A DNA stretch of 64,000 bases from Rhizobium sp. LC145 (GCF_001005825.1 NZ_LBHV01000007.1:186001-250000), one strand, 5' to 3'. Positions 25,424-34,242 are shown, numbered from the stretch's first letter. The notes: generated by a model not told the origin, from the letters alone. Numbers and translations: made by a program.

Positions 25424-26212
25424 ATGTTTTTTAGTCGCCGCTTTAGTCTCAGGCTCGCCTTGGCCATCACGGCGGGCTTTCTGACCGCATCGCTCAGCAC
25501 GCCGACCCAAGCCCAGGAAAAGGTCACCGTCTTTGCCGCCGCCAGCATGAAGAACGCGCTCGACGCCTGCAATGCCGCCTGGACGGCCGAAACCTCCAAG
25601 GAAACGGTGGTTTCCTACGCGGCAAGCTCGGCGCTCGCCAAACAGATCGAATCGGGAGCGCCCGCCGACATCTTCATCTCCGCCGACCTCGACTGGATGA
25701 AATATCTCGCCGACAAGAATCTCGTGAAAACCGACACGCAAACCAAACTGCTCGGCAACCGCATCGTGCTGGTGGCCCCGCGGGAAGGCGCACAGCCCGT
25801 CGAGATCGGCCAGGGCTTCGACCTTTCCGCTCTCCTCGGCGACGGCAAGCTCGCCATGGGCGCGCCGGATTCCGTGCCCGCCGGCAAATACGGCAAGGCC
25901 GCGCTCGAAAAACTCGGCGCATGGTCCGCCGTTGAAGGCAAGGTCGCCGGCGCCGAGAGCGTGCGCGCAGCCCTTGCGCTCGTTTCGCGCGGGGAAGTGC
26001 CCTACGGCATCGTCTACCAGACGGACGCGGCCGCCGATCCCGGTGTGGCCATCGTCGGCACCTTCCCCGAGAATACGCATCCGCCGATCATCTATCCGAT
26101 CGCCGTCCTCACGGAATCGAAGGCCCCGGATGCGGCCGCCTATCTCGACTATCTGAAATCGGACAAGGCCGCGCCCTTCTTCGAGAAGGAAGGATTTACG
26201 GTGTTGAAGTAG
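25424..26212 (+). CDS. modA: Periplasmic molybdate-binding protein
   Basis: The 262-residue protein has a signal peptide (MFFSRRFSLRLALAITAGFL, cleaved near TQAQE) and the ModA pattern: VTVFAAASMKNALDA, with the Ser that binds the oxyanion, YAASSALAKQIESGAPADIFIS, and GIVYQTDA. It delivers molybdate or tungstate to ModB. Two ModE-type boxes lie immediately upstream. A RIME-like repeat separates it from modB. Confidence 0.94.
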   Translation: MFFSRRFSLRLALAITAGFLTASLSTPTQAQEKVTVFAAASMKNALDACNAAWTAETSKETVVSYAASSALAKQIESGAPADIFISADLDWMKYLADKNLVKTDTQTKLLGNRIVLVAPREGAQPVEIGQGFDLSALLGDGKLAMGAPDSVPAGKYGKAALEKLGAWSAVEGKVAGAESVRAALALVSRGEVPYGIVYQTDAAADPGVAIVGTFPENTHPPIIYPIAVLTESKAPDAAAYLDYLKSDKAAPFFEKEGFTVLK

Positions 26213-26223
26213 GGTGATGGAGT

Positions 26224-26357
26224 TCACCCTCCCCTTGAGGGGGAGGGTCGGAGCGGAGCTCCGGGGTGGGGTGACATTATCCGCAGCTCGATGGAATTGT
26301 AAGAGTTTCACCCCCACCCGCCGCTTCGCGGCGACCTCCCCCCTCAAGGGGAGGTGA
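26224..26357. repeat. RIME-like intergenic mosaic element between modA and modB
   Basis: Modules at 26224-26274 and 26306-26357 are inverted copies of each other. They share the CTCCCCTTGAGGGGGAG hairpin, a GGAGCGGAGCTCC or CCGCTTCGCGG hairpin and GGGTGGGGTGA edges with the element at 12602-12721. It lies within the modABC operon. Confidence 0.85.
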
Positions 26358-26405
26358 GTACCCCACAACGGCCGCCGCGCCCCGGCGCATCATTCGGAGC
26401 TTTCT

Positions 26406-27107
26406 TTGGACTGGCTGACACTAAGCGAAGAGGAATGGACGGCGATACGGCTGAGCCTCAAGGTTTCCAGCGTCGCGATGATCGCGAGCCTCCCCTTCGG
26501 CATTCTCGTCGCCTATCTGCTCGCGCGCGGAAGGTTCTGGGGCAAATCGCTCCTGAACGGCGTGGTGCACCTGCCGCTCATCCTGCCGCCGGTGGTCACC
26601 GGTTTCCTGCTGCTCATCCTCTTCGGGCGGCGCGGCGCGATCGGCGCCTTCCTCTATGAGCATTTCGGCATCAGCTTCTCCTTCCGCTGGACGGGGGCCG
26701 CACTTGCCTGCGCGGTGATGGCCTTTCCGCTGATGGTGCGCTCGATCCGCCTTTCCATCGAGGCGGTGGACCGCAAGCTGGAAGAGGCGGCCGGCACGCT
26801 CGGGGCAGGCCCCGTCTTCGTCTTCCTCACCGTCACCCTGCCGCTCGTCCTGCCCGGCATCATCGCCGGCATGATCCTCTCCTTCGCCAAGGCCATGGGC
26901 GAATTCGGCGCGACGATCACCTTCGTCTCCAATATTCCGGGCGAAACGCAGACGCTTTCCTCGGCGATCTATACCTTCACCCAGGTGCCGGGCGGCGATG
27001 CCGGCGCCATGCGGCTGACGATCGTGGCGATCGTCATTTCCTTCGCAGCGCTTCTCGCCTCGGAATTCCTCGCCCATATCATCGGCCGCAGGGTGCATCT
27101 CGAATGA
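26406..27107 (+). CDS. modB: Molybdate ABC transporter permease
   Basis: The 233-residue permease starts at a TTG with a GGAG site about seven bases upstream; no better ATG fits the family N-terminus ([20 protein letters not shown]). It has five membrane helices and the EAA loop [21 protein letters not shown], followed by [16 protein letters not shown]. It forms the channel of the molybdate importer. Its stop overlaps the modC start by four bases. Confidence 0.93.
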   Translation: MDWLTLSEEEWTAIRLSLKVSSVAMIASLPFGILVAYLLARGRFWGKSLLNGVVHLPLILPPVVTGFLLLILFGRRGAIGAFLYEHFGISFSFRWTGAALACAVMAFPLMVRSIRLSIEAVDRKLEEAAGTLGAGPVFVFLTVTLPLVLPGIIAGMILSFAKAMGEFGATITFVSNIPGETQTLSSAIYTFTQVPGGDAGAMRLTIVAIVISFAALLASEFLAHIIGRRVHLE

Positions 27108-28174
27108 CGCTGACGGTGGAGGCAAAACAGCGGCTCGGCGAATTCACGCTCGATGCGGGCTTCACCTCGGAGCGCGGCGTCACCGCACTTTTCGGGCGTT
27201 CCGGCTCCGGCAAGACCTCGCTCGTCAGGATCATCGCCGGGCTTTCACGGCCGGACGAGGGGCGCGTCCTGCTCGATGGCGACATATTGGCGGATACGCA
27301 AGCGCGGATTTTCGTGCCCAAGCACCGCCGGCGGTTCGGCTATGTCTTCCAGGAGGCCCGGCTCTTTCCGCACCTGAGCGTGCGGCAGAACCTCAATTAC
27401 GGGCGCTGGTTCGCGCCGAAAAACACCCATGCGGAAAGCTTCGGCCATGTCGTCGATCTGCTCGGCATCGGCTCCCTGCTCGACCGGCGGCCGGGAAAGC
27501 TTTCCGGCGGCGAGAAGCAGCGCGTCGCGATCGGCCGGGCGCTGCTTTCCTCCCCTCGCCTGCTTTTGATGGACGAGCCGCTCGCGGCACTCGACGACGA
27601 GCGCAAGGCGGAAATCCTGCCCTATCTCGAACGGCTGCGCGACGAGATGAACATCCCGATCGTCTATGTCAGCCATTCCGTGCCGGAGGTGGCGCGGCTC
27701 GCCGATCGGGTGGTGATGTTGGAGGACGGCAGGGTGAAGGCGATCGGCACGCCTACGCAGGTGCTTTCCGGTCCCTCGCTTTCGGCGGCCGACCGGCGCG
27801 AGGCCGGAAGCGTGCTTTCCGGAATCGTGGAGCGGGTGGACGAGCGCTATCGGCTGGCGACGATCCGGCTTTCGCAAGCTGCCCTCGTGGTGCCGGACGC
27901 GCATGTGGCAGCGGGAAGCCGGGTGCGGCTCCACATTCCCGAGCGCGACGTGATGATCGCCACCGCGCGGCCGGAGGGTCTGAGTGCCCTCAACATCCTC
28001 GAAGGGCGGATCGCCACGATGGAGCCGGACGGCGAAGGCACGATCCGGCTTGGCGTGGATTGCGGTGGCGATATCGTACTCTCGCGCATCACCGCGCTTT
28101 CCGGGGAAAAGCTCGGGCTTCTGCCCGGCATCCCGGTCTTCGCCGTCATCAAGACCGTCGCGCTCGAGCGCTGA
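27104..28174 (+). CDS. modC: Molybdate ABC transporter ATPase
   Basis: The 356-residue ATPase has Walker [10 protein letters not shown] near residues 30-38, signature [15 protein letters not shown], Walker [13 protein letters not shown], and a C-terminal molybdate-binding TOBE domain (about 290-356; [17 protein letters not shown]). It starts by ATGA overlap with modB. It powers molybdate import; the TOBE domain may give feedback inhibition. Confidence 0.94.
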   Translation: MTLTVEAKQRLGEFTLDAGFTSERGVTALFGRSGSGKTSLVRIIAGLSRPDEGRVLLDGDILADTQARIFVPKHRRRFGYVFQEARLFPHLSVRQNLNYGRWFAPKNTHAESFGHVVDLLGIGSLLDRRPGKLSGGEKQRVAIGRALLSSPRLLLMDEPLAALDDERKAEILPYLERLRDEMNIPIVYVSHSVPEVARLADRVVMLEDGRVKAIGTPTQVLSGPSLSAADRREAGSVLSGIVERVDERYRLATIRLSQAALVVPDAHVAAGSRVRLHIPERDVMIATARPEGLSALNILEGRIATMEPDGEGTIRLGVDCGGDIVLSRITALSGEKLGLLPGIPVFAVIKTVALER

Positions 28175-28284
28175 ACCTTTCTCCCGATGACCGACCGTCA
28201 TCCTGAGCGGAACTCGACCGTTGGACTTGCCGGCTAAGCCCTGCTATCGAAATATTTTCGGATCGGGTCGAAGTCGAGGGCAGC

Positions 28285-28842
28285 ATGCAGCTATTGCTGA
28301 TTACCGGACCGGCCGGAGTCGGCAAATCCACGCTCAGCTGGGAAATGAGCGCGCAACTTGCTGCGGCCGAAGTTGCTCATGCCGTTATAGAAACGGATGA
28401 ACTCGACAGGGTGTTTCCGCGCCCCAGCGCAGAAGAGCTCGAAGAAATCCGGCCAGGCACGATCGACGTCAGCAGCATCAACCTCGCGGCGATCTGGTCA
28501 ACATACCGGCCCCTGGGGCACACCCGCCTGATCATGTCCGGCGTCATGATGCATCTGGATTTCGACAGGCGGTGGATACTTGCCGCCATTCCCGAGGCGC
28601 AGATTACCGTGGTGCGCATGCTGGCTACCGAGCCCACGCTGCTGGCGCGTCTTGCGCAGCGCGAGATCGGGTCCGGCGCGGAGGAGCAGGCGCAGCGCTC
28701 GCTTCGGCAGGCGAGACGCATGGCGAACGAGGATGGCGAAGGCGCGATCATTCTGCCCACGGACGGCAAGGCGCCCGCGGAACTTGCCGGGATCATTCTT
28801 CAGAAAACAGGCTGGCTGAATATCGGCCAGGAACGGGATTAG
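28285..28842 (+). CDS. P-loop NTPase of the small-kinase type
   Basis: The 185-residue protein has Walker A GPAGVGKSTL at residues 8-17 and a candidate DxD/lid arrangement (VIETDELDRVFPR near residue 37 and QREIGSGAEEQAQRSLRQARR near 130), like small-molecule kinases of the gluconokinase or adenylylsulfate-kinase group. The substrate is not apparent. It stands between modC and the NUDIX gene, 110 bases after modC. Confidence 0.7.
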   Translation: MQLLLITGPAGVGKSTLSWEMSAQLAAAEVAHAVIETDELDRVFPRPSAEELEEIRPGTIDVSSINLAAIWSTYRPLGHTRLIMSGVMMHLDFDRRWILAAIPEAQITVVRMLATEPTLLARLAQREIGSGAEEQAQRSLRQARRMANEDGEGAIILPTDGKAPAELAGIILQKTGWLNIGQERD

Positions 28843-28927
28843 ACGCCGCAGCACCCGGCAGATGGACGGGCGACCAGCAAACGGGGTAAGTTCGCCCGGC
28901 CTCACCGCCTCTGTCGGAAGTCTTCCC

Positions 28928-29398
28928 ATGCCGCAGCGTAGCGCAGGATTGCTGATCCACCGGCTGAAAGGCGGGGAGCGCCAGGTGTTCCTCGTGCATC
29001 CGGGCGGCCCTTTCTGGGCGCGCAAGGACGAAGGCGCGTGGTCCATCCCCAAGGGGCTTATCGACGAGGGAGAAGACGAGCTGACCGCCGCAAGGCGTGA
29101 GGTGATGGAAGAGGTCGGCGCTACAATCGAGGGCACATTCGAATGGCTCGGCGAATACCGCCAGCCGGGCGGCAAGCGGGTGCTCGCCTGGGCCGTCGAG
29201 GCCGATATCGACATCGACCCCGAAACGATCGCCAGCAACATGTTCACGATGGAATGGCCGCCGCGATCGGGGCAGTTCAGAGAATTTCCCGAGGTGGACC
29301 GGGCCGGCTGGTTTTCTCTTTCGGAGGCGCAGGCCAAGATATTGAAAGGCCAGAAGCCAATGCTTGCGGACCTTGCGGAGCACCTTGGCCAAACCTGA
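28928..29398 (+). CDS. NUDIX hydrolase
   Basis: From ATG 28928 the protein is 156 residues. It has the complete NUDIX box G-x5-E-x7-REV-x-EE-x-G (GLIDEGEDELTAARREVMEE). The sequence WSIPKGLIDEGED resembles the diadenosine or NTP-cleaving bacterial group. It hydrolyses a nucleoside diphosphate linked to another group, in the cytosol. The frame is open to 28862 but the fold starts at 28928. It converges with the small exported protein at 29432. Confidence 0.88.
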   Translation: MPQRSAGLLIHRLKGGERQVFLVHPGGPFWARKDEGAWSIPKGLIDEGEDELTAARREVMEEVGATIEGTFEWLGEYRQPGGKRVLAWAVEADIDIDPETIASNMFTMEWPPRSGQFREFPEVDRAGWFSLSEAQAKILKGQKPMLADLAEHLGQT

Positions 29399-29423
29399 CC
29401 GGGCACATCTGCACCCGGTCAGG
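29394..29423. terminator. Hairpin between convergent genes
   Basis: CCTGACCGGG (29394-29403) and CCCGGTCAGG (29414-29423) form a perfect ten-base stem with a ten-base loop, overlapping the NUDIX stop and ending nine bases before the stop of the minus-strand gene. A bidirectional terminator is likely; the uridine tract is weak. Confidence 0.6.
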
Positions 29424-29431
29424 AACCGCAA

Positions 29432-29746
29432 TCAATCCAGATAGCGGTCGTTATGGGTTTTGTTACGGATGTAGCGGGATGCCCGGTCCTGCATGCGCTC
29501 GATCTTCTGGCGCTCGCGTGGGGAAATGTAGCCGTCGCGGGCCGCATGACGCTGATAGCGATCGATCTCATCCTGTTGGCGGCGGAGGCCTCGAAGCTCC
29601 TGGGGCGTCAGTTCGCCACGCGCCATCCCACGATAGACACGATATTCCTGACGGTTCTCGCGCGCTTCGCTGCGATATGTCTGGGCAAGGGTCGGAACAG
29701 CCGACACCATGACAAGAGCGAGCGCGCTGATCAAAATTTTCTTCAT
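29432..29746 (-). CDS. Small exported protein with signal peptide
   Basis: The 104-residue protein starts MKKILISALALVMVSAVPTL with a cleavage site near LAQ. The mature part is highly charged, rich in Arg, Gln and Glu (QELRGLRRQQDEIDRYQRHAA), and predicted helical. It resembles small periplasmic proteins of alphaproteobacteria whose function is unknown. A GGAG ribosome site precedes the ATG. Confidence 0.78.
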   Translation of the reverse strand: MKKILISALALVMVSAVPTLAQTYRSEARENRQEYRVYRGMARGELTPQELRGLRRQQDEIDRYQRHAARDGYISPRERQKIERMQDRASRYIRNKTHNDRYLD

Positions 29747-29940
29747 GACGAACTCCTTTCGGTGCGATTCTCCCGATCGCGAACGGGCGCATGCTAGGTC
29801 GGCAACGATGAACGCCGGCTGAAGGTTTCATTCAGAAAATGGAGGGGAACTGCGGACTCGCGCCCGAGTTATTGCGTAAAGGAGAAACAGAAGTAGCCCT
29901 ACGGCTGAGAGATGTCGCCAACGGATACATTCCCGCATTC

Positions 29941-30267
29941 TCAGGGGCTCTTCCACCGAAGTATCAAGATGATCAAGACCAAGCACATAATAGCAGCAGG
30001 CCAGAAGTCCGTAGCTTGGTCCCAATTCCAATTCCACATCAGATAGCCGTCAAGATGGGGAGGTTTCATTTTGACGCTGACCTCAAAATCGCGTTTCTCT
30101 CGACCGTGGAAGTGCCCGATGGCAAAGGCGAGACCAACAATTATCGAAAATCGCCAAGTGAAAAGCACGCGAACGAGAACGGCCACAACTGACGCCATTA
30201 CCAGAGCCTCGACCATATGACCGGCCCAGTCCCAGTGACTCTGGATGTAGCTCCAATCAATCTGCAT
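29941..30267 (-). CDS. Small membrane protein of unknown function
   Basis: From ATG 30267 the protein is 108 residues, with two or three hydrophobic helices (MVEALVMASVVAVLVRVLF, FSIIVGLAFAIGHFHGREKR and FWPAAIMCLVLIILIL). It carries a HFHGREKRD motif and a Trp-rich loop. I do not recognise a family. Local base composition is lower in GC than the host genes to the left, which suggests recent acquisition; similar small proteins occur in phages and mobile regions. Confidence 0.65.
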   Translation of the reverse strand: MQIDWSYIQSHWDWAGHMVEALVMASVVAVLVRVLFTWRFSIIVGLAFAIGHFHGREKRDFEVSVKMKPPHLDGYLMWNWNWDQATDFWPAAIMCLVLIILILRWKSP

Positions 30268-30331
30268 CACGACTATCCAGGCTTCTGATCGGAGGGGTCG
30301 CGGATTATCCGCTGGTTACGCTTGGAGGAAG

Positions 30332-31141
30332 TCAAGCTTCCCAAGGATAAAGCAGCCGCCCAATAAGCCGATACTCGGGCTCTTCCAACTCGCGAAAGAA
30401 CCCAGCCGGGTTGCTCCGAAATTGTGCTGAATGCCGATCATTCCCCACCTTCGCAATGACCCTTGCAACCACGGGCGTTAGCAGATGGCGCCATCCAAGA
30501 AGACCATATGCACCAAACGGCCTCCATCGAATACGGGAAGCATCCGTTGATCGAGAGATGGTATCTTTGCGCGCCGATGCTCGCTCCAAGGTCTGCTCAA
30601 ATGAGCTGGCCCTGCCGTCGATCTGGAAATAGCTTGGGTAAAGTATGTAGGCAGCTGCAAAGACTTCTTCCAACCTCAGCGCTCGCCCTCTTCTCGGCAG
30701 GGGCTGCCGATCATCCGTGAGACCCCACCCAGCATAAAATGGACCGCCAAGAACTGTTACGGTCTTCCCGCGCATGAGCGCCTCAAATCCGGCCAAGGAC
30801 GTTATCGTGTAAACGTGGTCGGCGTTGTCGAGTGCATCCGGAAGCGAGACCTGTCGCGTGAGGACCGTGCAAAGGTGCGAGACTTCGGCTGGGTCGGACA
30901 CCTGTCGCCGCATCCGATTTAACACATCAGGATGTGGCTTATAGAAAATCGACGCATCTGGATTCTCGGCAGCTGCAAGCCGAACCAAGTCGTTGTTGGT
31001 GATCGGCCTATCACAACCGAAGCGTATGGATGCGTCCTCCTCGTCGCGAAGCTCTTGAGGACGACGTGATCTATCGAAAAGCCGAAGGGCAACGCGTCGG
31101 ACGCCTATGAGGATTCTGGCGCGGCTGCTAAGGTTCCTGCG
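30332..31141 (-). pseudogene. 5'-truncated KpsC/RkpJ-like capsule polysaccharide gene
   Basis: The C-terminal part of a KpsC-family protein is clear: SIFYKPHPDVLNRMRR, the HVYTITSLAGFEALMRGK block and GGPFYAGWGLTDDR, all marks of the Kdo transferase domain. The frame continues upstream of the TTG at 30988 with matching sequence (DEEDASIRFG) until an in-frame stop at 31142-31144, so about 270 residues remain of a protein that normally has 400-670. There is no convincing start. The break is 100 bases left of attL, on the host side. Confidence 0.75.
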
Positions 31142-31247
31142 CTATTGGAAAGCCGCCGGCACAAGAACGGACAAGGCGGGTAAGGACGTGACGCTACATT
31201 ATGTTGCGCACTCGGGATGAAAACCCTTGTAGGCCAAGGCTTCTAGC

Positions 31248-31294
31248 TGGTCGGAGTGGCAAGATTCGAACTTGCGACCCCCACGTCCCGAACG
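31248..31294 (-). other. attL: displaced 3' fragment of tRNA-Pro(CGG)
   Basis: The minus strand reads GTTCGGGACG (anticodon loop TTCGGGA with CGG), then the T-arm GCAAG-TTCGAAT-CTTGC, the 3' acceptor strand CACTCCG, discriminator A and an encoded CCA. The 5' half of the tRNA (which should begin CGGAGTG) is absent on either side. This is what tRNA-targeting integrases leave behind. The tRNA lies antisense to the integrase, so the complete copy with the phage-supplied 3' end should be at attR right of the window. Confidence 0.85.
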
Positions 31295-31440
31295 GTGATG
31301 GCTTCGCGAAAACCCACCTTTTCCGGGACGGACGGGATCGTCTGATCCTCGTCTGTTCCGGTTCTGTCCGCTCAAACGGTCCGCAATCGGTCCGTATAGG
31401 CCCGATGTTCTGCATCCGCCTGATACCCGGAGTCAAGCGA

Positions 31441-32319
31441 ATGGACATGTCATTCCGGCCGGTAGCACCCGCCCATTACCTGCATCACGCACCAGCCTAT
31501 CGGACGTTTTCTGAGGGCGCCGAAAGCTATATCGAGCATGGCGGCGAAGCGAAATCCCTCCCGCCGATCCTCGCCGAGATCGGTGCAAAATCGCTCGGAG
31601 AAATCTTCCCCTTCGATGTGAAGGCGCTCGCGAACTCGCTTTACCCAGAGCACCAGAACTCCACGCGAAATCGCTGCGTCATCACGCCGGTACGAGCCGT
31701 TTTCAGCCATTCTTATGACCGCGGATGGGGTCCGCTCATCCGCCTACGGAACTTTCGTCAGGACGCCCCGAAAAGGAAGAAGGCCGCCTCTCAGGCTTGG
31801 GTCCATGCCTTCGTGCGGCAGTGTGCCAAGGATGATCTGCCGCACGTTGCCGCTCTGGTGATGTTTATGAGCCAGACAGGCGCGCGCGTGTCGGAGGCGA
31901 TTGCCCTAGAGTGGAAGGAGGTGGATCTGCTCGGCAGGACTGCGCTGATCCTAAAGACCAAGACCGGCCGGAATTCCACCCGGTTTCTAACCGATCAGCT
32001 TCTCGCGCGCCTGCACCAGCTGCGCGAGACCGCCGCGCTAGGTGATCGAGTTTTCCGCTATACGAACCGTCACTCGGTCAATGAACGTATCCTTGCAGTC
32101 TGCCGGCGAGCCAGCATCACCTACAAGCCATCGCACACCTGCGGCCGGCACGCCTTCGCGAACAACGCCCTTTCACTCGGCCTTGACGTCAAGACCACAA
32201 TGGACGCAGGCGGATGGAGAAGTGTTGCCGTTTTCCTCGGGACTTACGCGAACCCGCGAAACGCCGGCAGGATGGTCGCGGAAAGGCTAAACCTCTATCA
32301 ATATGATAACGAGCTATGA
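31441..32319 (+). CDS. int: Phage tyrosine integrase
   Basis: The protein is about 292 residues from ATG 31441 (GGAG upstream; ATG 31405 is also possible). The reading frame extends left through attL, but a start there would be outside the prophage. The catalytic set is present: Arg in TGARVSEAIALEW, Lys in KTKTGRNSTR, HxxR in SHTCGRHAF, Trp of GGWRS in place of the second His, and the nucleophilic Tyr in FLGTYANP. It catalyses integration and excision at tRNA-Pro. It is the leftmost prophage gene. Confidence 0.92.
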   Translation: MDMSFRPVAPAHYLHHAPAYRTFSEGAESYIEHGGEAKSLPPILAEIGAKSLGEIFPFDVKALANSLYPEHQNSTRNRCVITPVRAVFSHSYDRGWGPLIRLRNFRQDAPKRKKAASQAWVHAFVRQCAKDDLPHVAALVMFMSQTGARVSEAIALEWKEVDLLGRTALILKTKTGRNSTRFLTDQLLARLHQLRETAALGDRVFRYTNRHSVNERILAVCRRASITYKPSHTCGRHAFANNALSLGLDVKTTMDAGGWRSVAVFLGTYANPRNAGRMVAERLNLYQYDNEL

Positions 32320-32363
32320 TTCTATCTATTTCCTCTAACAGAACATTCATTCGGGGGGCGGTA

Positions 32364-32813
32364 ATGGCGGACATATTAGGTCATATCTGGAATCTATTGT
32401 CGTCCAATACGCGCGTTTTTCTCATCGTCCTTCTCTCCTGCCTCATCTTTCTTGTTCTTTTTCCTGAGGAAGCAACGGGGAACGTCCTCCTGACTGTACG
32501 AGCCGCAACAGCGGTGGCGGGCGCCGGTATCCTGGTAAGCGTGCTTGATTGTCTTTGGAAAAGATTCTGCGCTTGGCTTGAATGGCGCGGAGAACGAGAG
32601 GAAGGCCTAAAGAGAGCGCTTGAAGAGGAGCAAATAGCGCTAAGCAGCATCAGTCATTTACTTCCTGAAGAGCGCGAGTTCTTGCGGACAGCTCTCACTA
32701 GAGCAGATAAGGCAGGGCTCTTCCGAAGGTGGACAGGAGCTTATACCAGCGACAATATCTTGGATACTGGAGTGCCCCCCGTTTTACCGGACATGTCGGC
32801 TAGTTTGATTTAG
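32364..32813 (+). pseudogene. SieB-like superinfection exclusion gene interrupted by an IS
   Basis: The frame starts at ATG 32364 after a purine-rich site. It has two hydrophobic helices (VFLIVLLSCLIFLVLFP and ATAVAGAGILVSVLDCLW) and a cytosolic segment with LLPEEREFLRTAL, which resembles SieB exclusion proteins. Genuine sequence ends at about 32772; the last 13 residues (PPVLPDMSASLI and neighbours) are encoded by the IS end. SieB proteins block development of related phages. The C-terminus is lost, so function is doubtful. Confidence 0.55.
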
Positions 32814-33627
32814 CCCTGATGAACTGCCGTGGGGAAGCCATCTTGAGCGCGGAGTGGGGATGGATCTCGTTGTAGTCCTCGATCCATCCGTCGATGAGCC
32901 GTAGCGCTGTTTCGGCGTCCGGTAGAGCCGATATGCGGATGTAATCCCGCTTTAGGGTTTTGACGAACGCCTCGGACATACCATTCGACTGAGGGCTCGC
33001 GACAGGAGTGAAGCAGGGTGTCAGATTGAGCGCCTGGGCAAACAGCCTCGTGTCCCTCGCGGTGTAAGCCGAGCCATTGTCCGAGAGATGCTCGATTGCG
33101 TGCGGGGCTCGGGTGGCTACGAACCGCTTCTCGACAGCCTCCAGCATCATGTCGCGCACGTCGGAGCCGGAGATGCCTGCATTCGCGACCGCAGTCCAGG
33201 CAATGATCTCGCGGTCGAAGGCATCGATGATGAAGGCGAGACGAATGACCTCGCCATTCCAGCAGGTGAACTCCAGCCCGTCGGAGCACCAGCGCAGGTT
33301 CGAGCGCATGACCATCACCTTGCCGTCGTGGAGGCGGCCCTTGCGAACGGCCGTGTGCTTCTCCAGCAGCATGGCGTGGTTGCCCATGATGCGATGAACC
33401 CGCTTGGCGTTAACGACAGGCATATCGGCGGCTCGCCTCTCGCGATTGAGGAGCGCGGCGATCCGCCGATAGCCATAGGTTGGCCTTTGATCCACCAGCC
33501 TTCGAATGGTGGGCAGAAGCTCTGCATCCTCGGCCTTGTGATAGGCCCCGCGCGGCTTCGATCTGCCTTTCAGGCGCTCGACGAGGTTGGAACGGGAGAC
33601 GCCCAGCGTGTCGGCGACGGTCTTCAT
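32800..33627 (-). CDS. IS3-family transposase, OrfB (integrase core)
   Basis: The 275-residue product has the DDE triad: Asp in RWCSDGLEF, Asp in HLSDNGSAY and Glu in NGMSEAFVK, with exactly 35 residues between the second Asp and the Glu. YRRIAALLNRE and the HHSALKMASP-like tail are standard. Upstream of the ATG the frame stays open with protein-like sequence (TDIAADLVAEGRFP), showing that it is normally made as an OrfAB fusion. Confidence 0.92.
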   Translation of the reverse strand: MKTVADTLGVSRSNLVERLKGRSKPRGAYHKAEDAELLPTIRRLVDQRPTYGYRRIAALLNRERRAADMPVVNAKRVHRIMGNHAMLLEKHTAVRKGRLHDGKVMVMRSNLRWCSDGLEFTCWNGEVIRLAFIIDAFDREIIAWTAVANAGISGSDVRDMMLEAVEKRFVATRAPHAIEHLSDNGSAYTARDTRLFAQALNLTPCFTPVASPQSNGMSEAFVKTLKRDYIRISALPDAETALRLIDGWIEDYNEIHPHSALKMASPRQFIRAKSN

Positions 33628-34013
33628 CGGGAACCGTCCTTCGGCAACAAGATCGGCCGCGATATCCGTTTTTTTGAGTCCGCTTTGGAGAGAGCTTCCC
33701 GGAGGATTTCGACCTCCATCGTCTTGCGGCCGAGCATGCGCTCCAGCTCGCGAACGCGATCCTCCAGCTTCTTCACTTCCGAATTGCCGACAACCGGCTC
33801 GTCAGAACCCACGGCTGCAGCACCTCCCTCGCTTAAGAGCCTGCGCCACCGGTAAAGCAGATTGGGCGCAACGCCATGGCGGCGAGCAGCCGAAGACACC
33901 GTCTCGCCCGGTTCGAAACTCTGCTCAATGATTGTCAGCTTCTGCTCGGTTGTCCACCGCCTGCGGCGAACATCACCCGTCAGCAATTCGACGTGTCGAT
34001 ACTCGTTAGACAT
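33624..34013 (-). CDS. IS3-family transposase, OrfA (DNA binding)
   Basis: The 129-residue protein has a helix-turn-helix (RRWTTEQKLTIIEQSF, then ETVSSAARRHGVAPNLLYRW) and a leucine-zipper-like coiled coil (VKKLEDRVRELERMLGRKTM). Its frame ends four bases inside orfB. The codons TCA AAA AAA CGG provide the -1 slippage site that fuses it to OrfB. Confidence 0.92.
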   Translation of the reverse strand: MSNEYRHVELLTGDVRRRRWTTEQKLTIIEQSFEPGETVSSAARRHGVAPNLLYRWRRLLSEGGAAAVGSDEPVVGNSEVKKLEDRVRELERMLGRKTMEVEILREALSKADSKKRISRPILLPKDGSR

Positions 34014-34107
34014 AAGCCTATCCTCAAGCCTGTGCTTGAGCCTTTCTGCTTATGCCGACTGTCCGGTCGAAATGGGGGGCAGTTCAGATACGCTCAGAGA
34101 ATGCAAG

Positions 34108-34242
34108 ATGATCGCCCCCTCCAACCCCAGTCAGATGCACCATTCAACGAGCGCCATTGATTTTTGGAAATTCTCACCTGCAGTGTTTGCGAGGCGCGAT
34201 GATCTGGAGAAAGAGTTAAAGAACCAACCTTCACGGCGATGA
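34108..34242 (+). CDS. Possible 44-residue remnant or small protein beside the IS
   Basis: A short frame begins with MIAPSNPSQMHHSTSAIDFW and ends at the TGA at 34240-34242. It could be a small gene or the tail of a gene interrupted by the IS; it does not continue the SieB-like frame in an obvious way. The composition is plausible for protein, but no ribosome site or family is apparent. Confidence 0.25.
   Translation: MIAPSNPSQMHHSTSAIDFWKFSPAVFARRDDLEKELKNQPSRR

Larger units (their letters stand above)
32773..34081 (-). mobile_element. IS3-family insertion sequence
   Basis: The 1,309-base element is bounded by TGCCCCCC at 32773-32780 and GGGGGGCA at 34074-34081. The inverted repeats extend inwards through GACCGGACAGTCGGC-like sequence with a few mismatches. 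It carries orfA and orfB joined by -1 frameshifting at an A7 run (T7 on the plus strand, 33669-33675). The flanks (TGGAG on the left, GTTCA on the right) show no target duplication. Confidence 0.88.

Noticed and set aside
31201..31440. Upstream extension of the integrase frame
   Set aside because: It passes through the tRNA fragment and starts outside the prophage; no ribosome site supports a start there.
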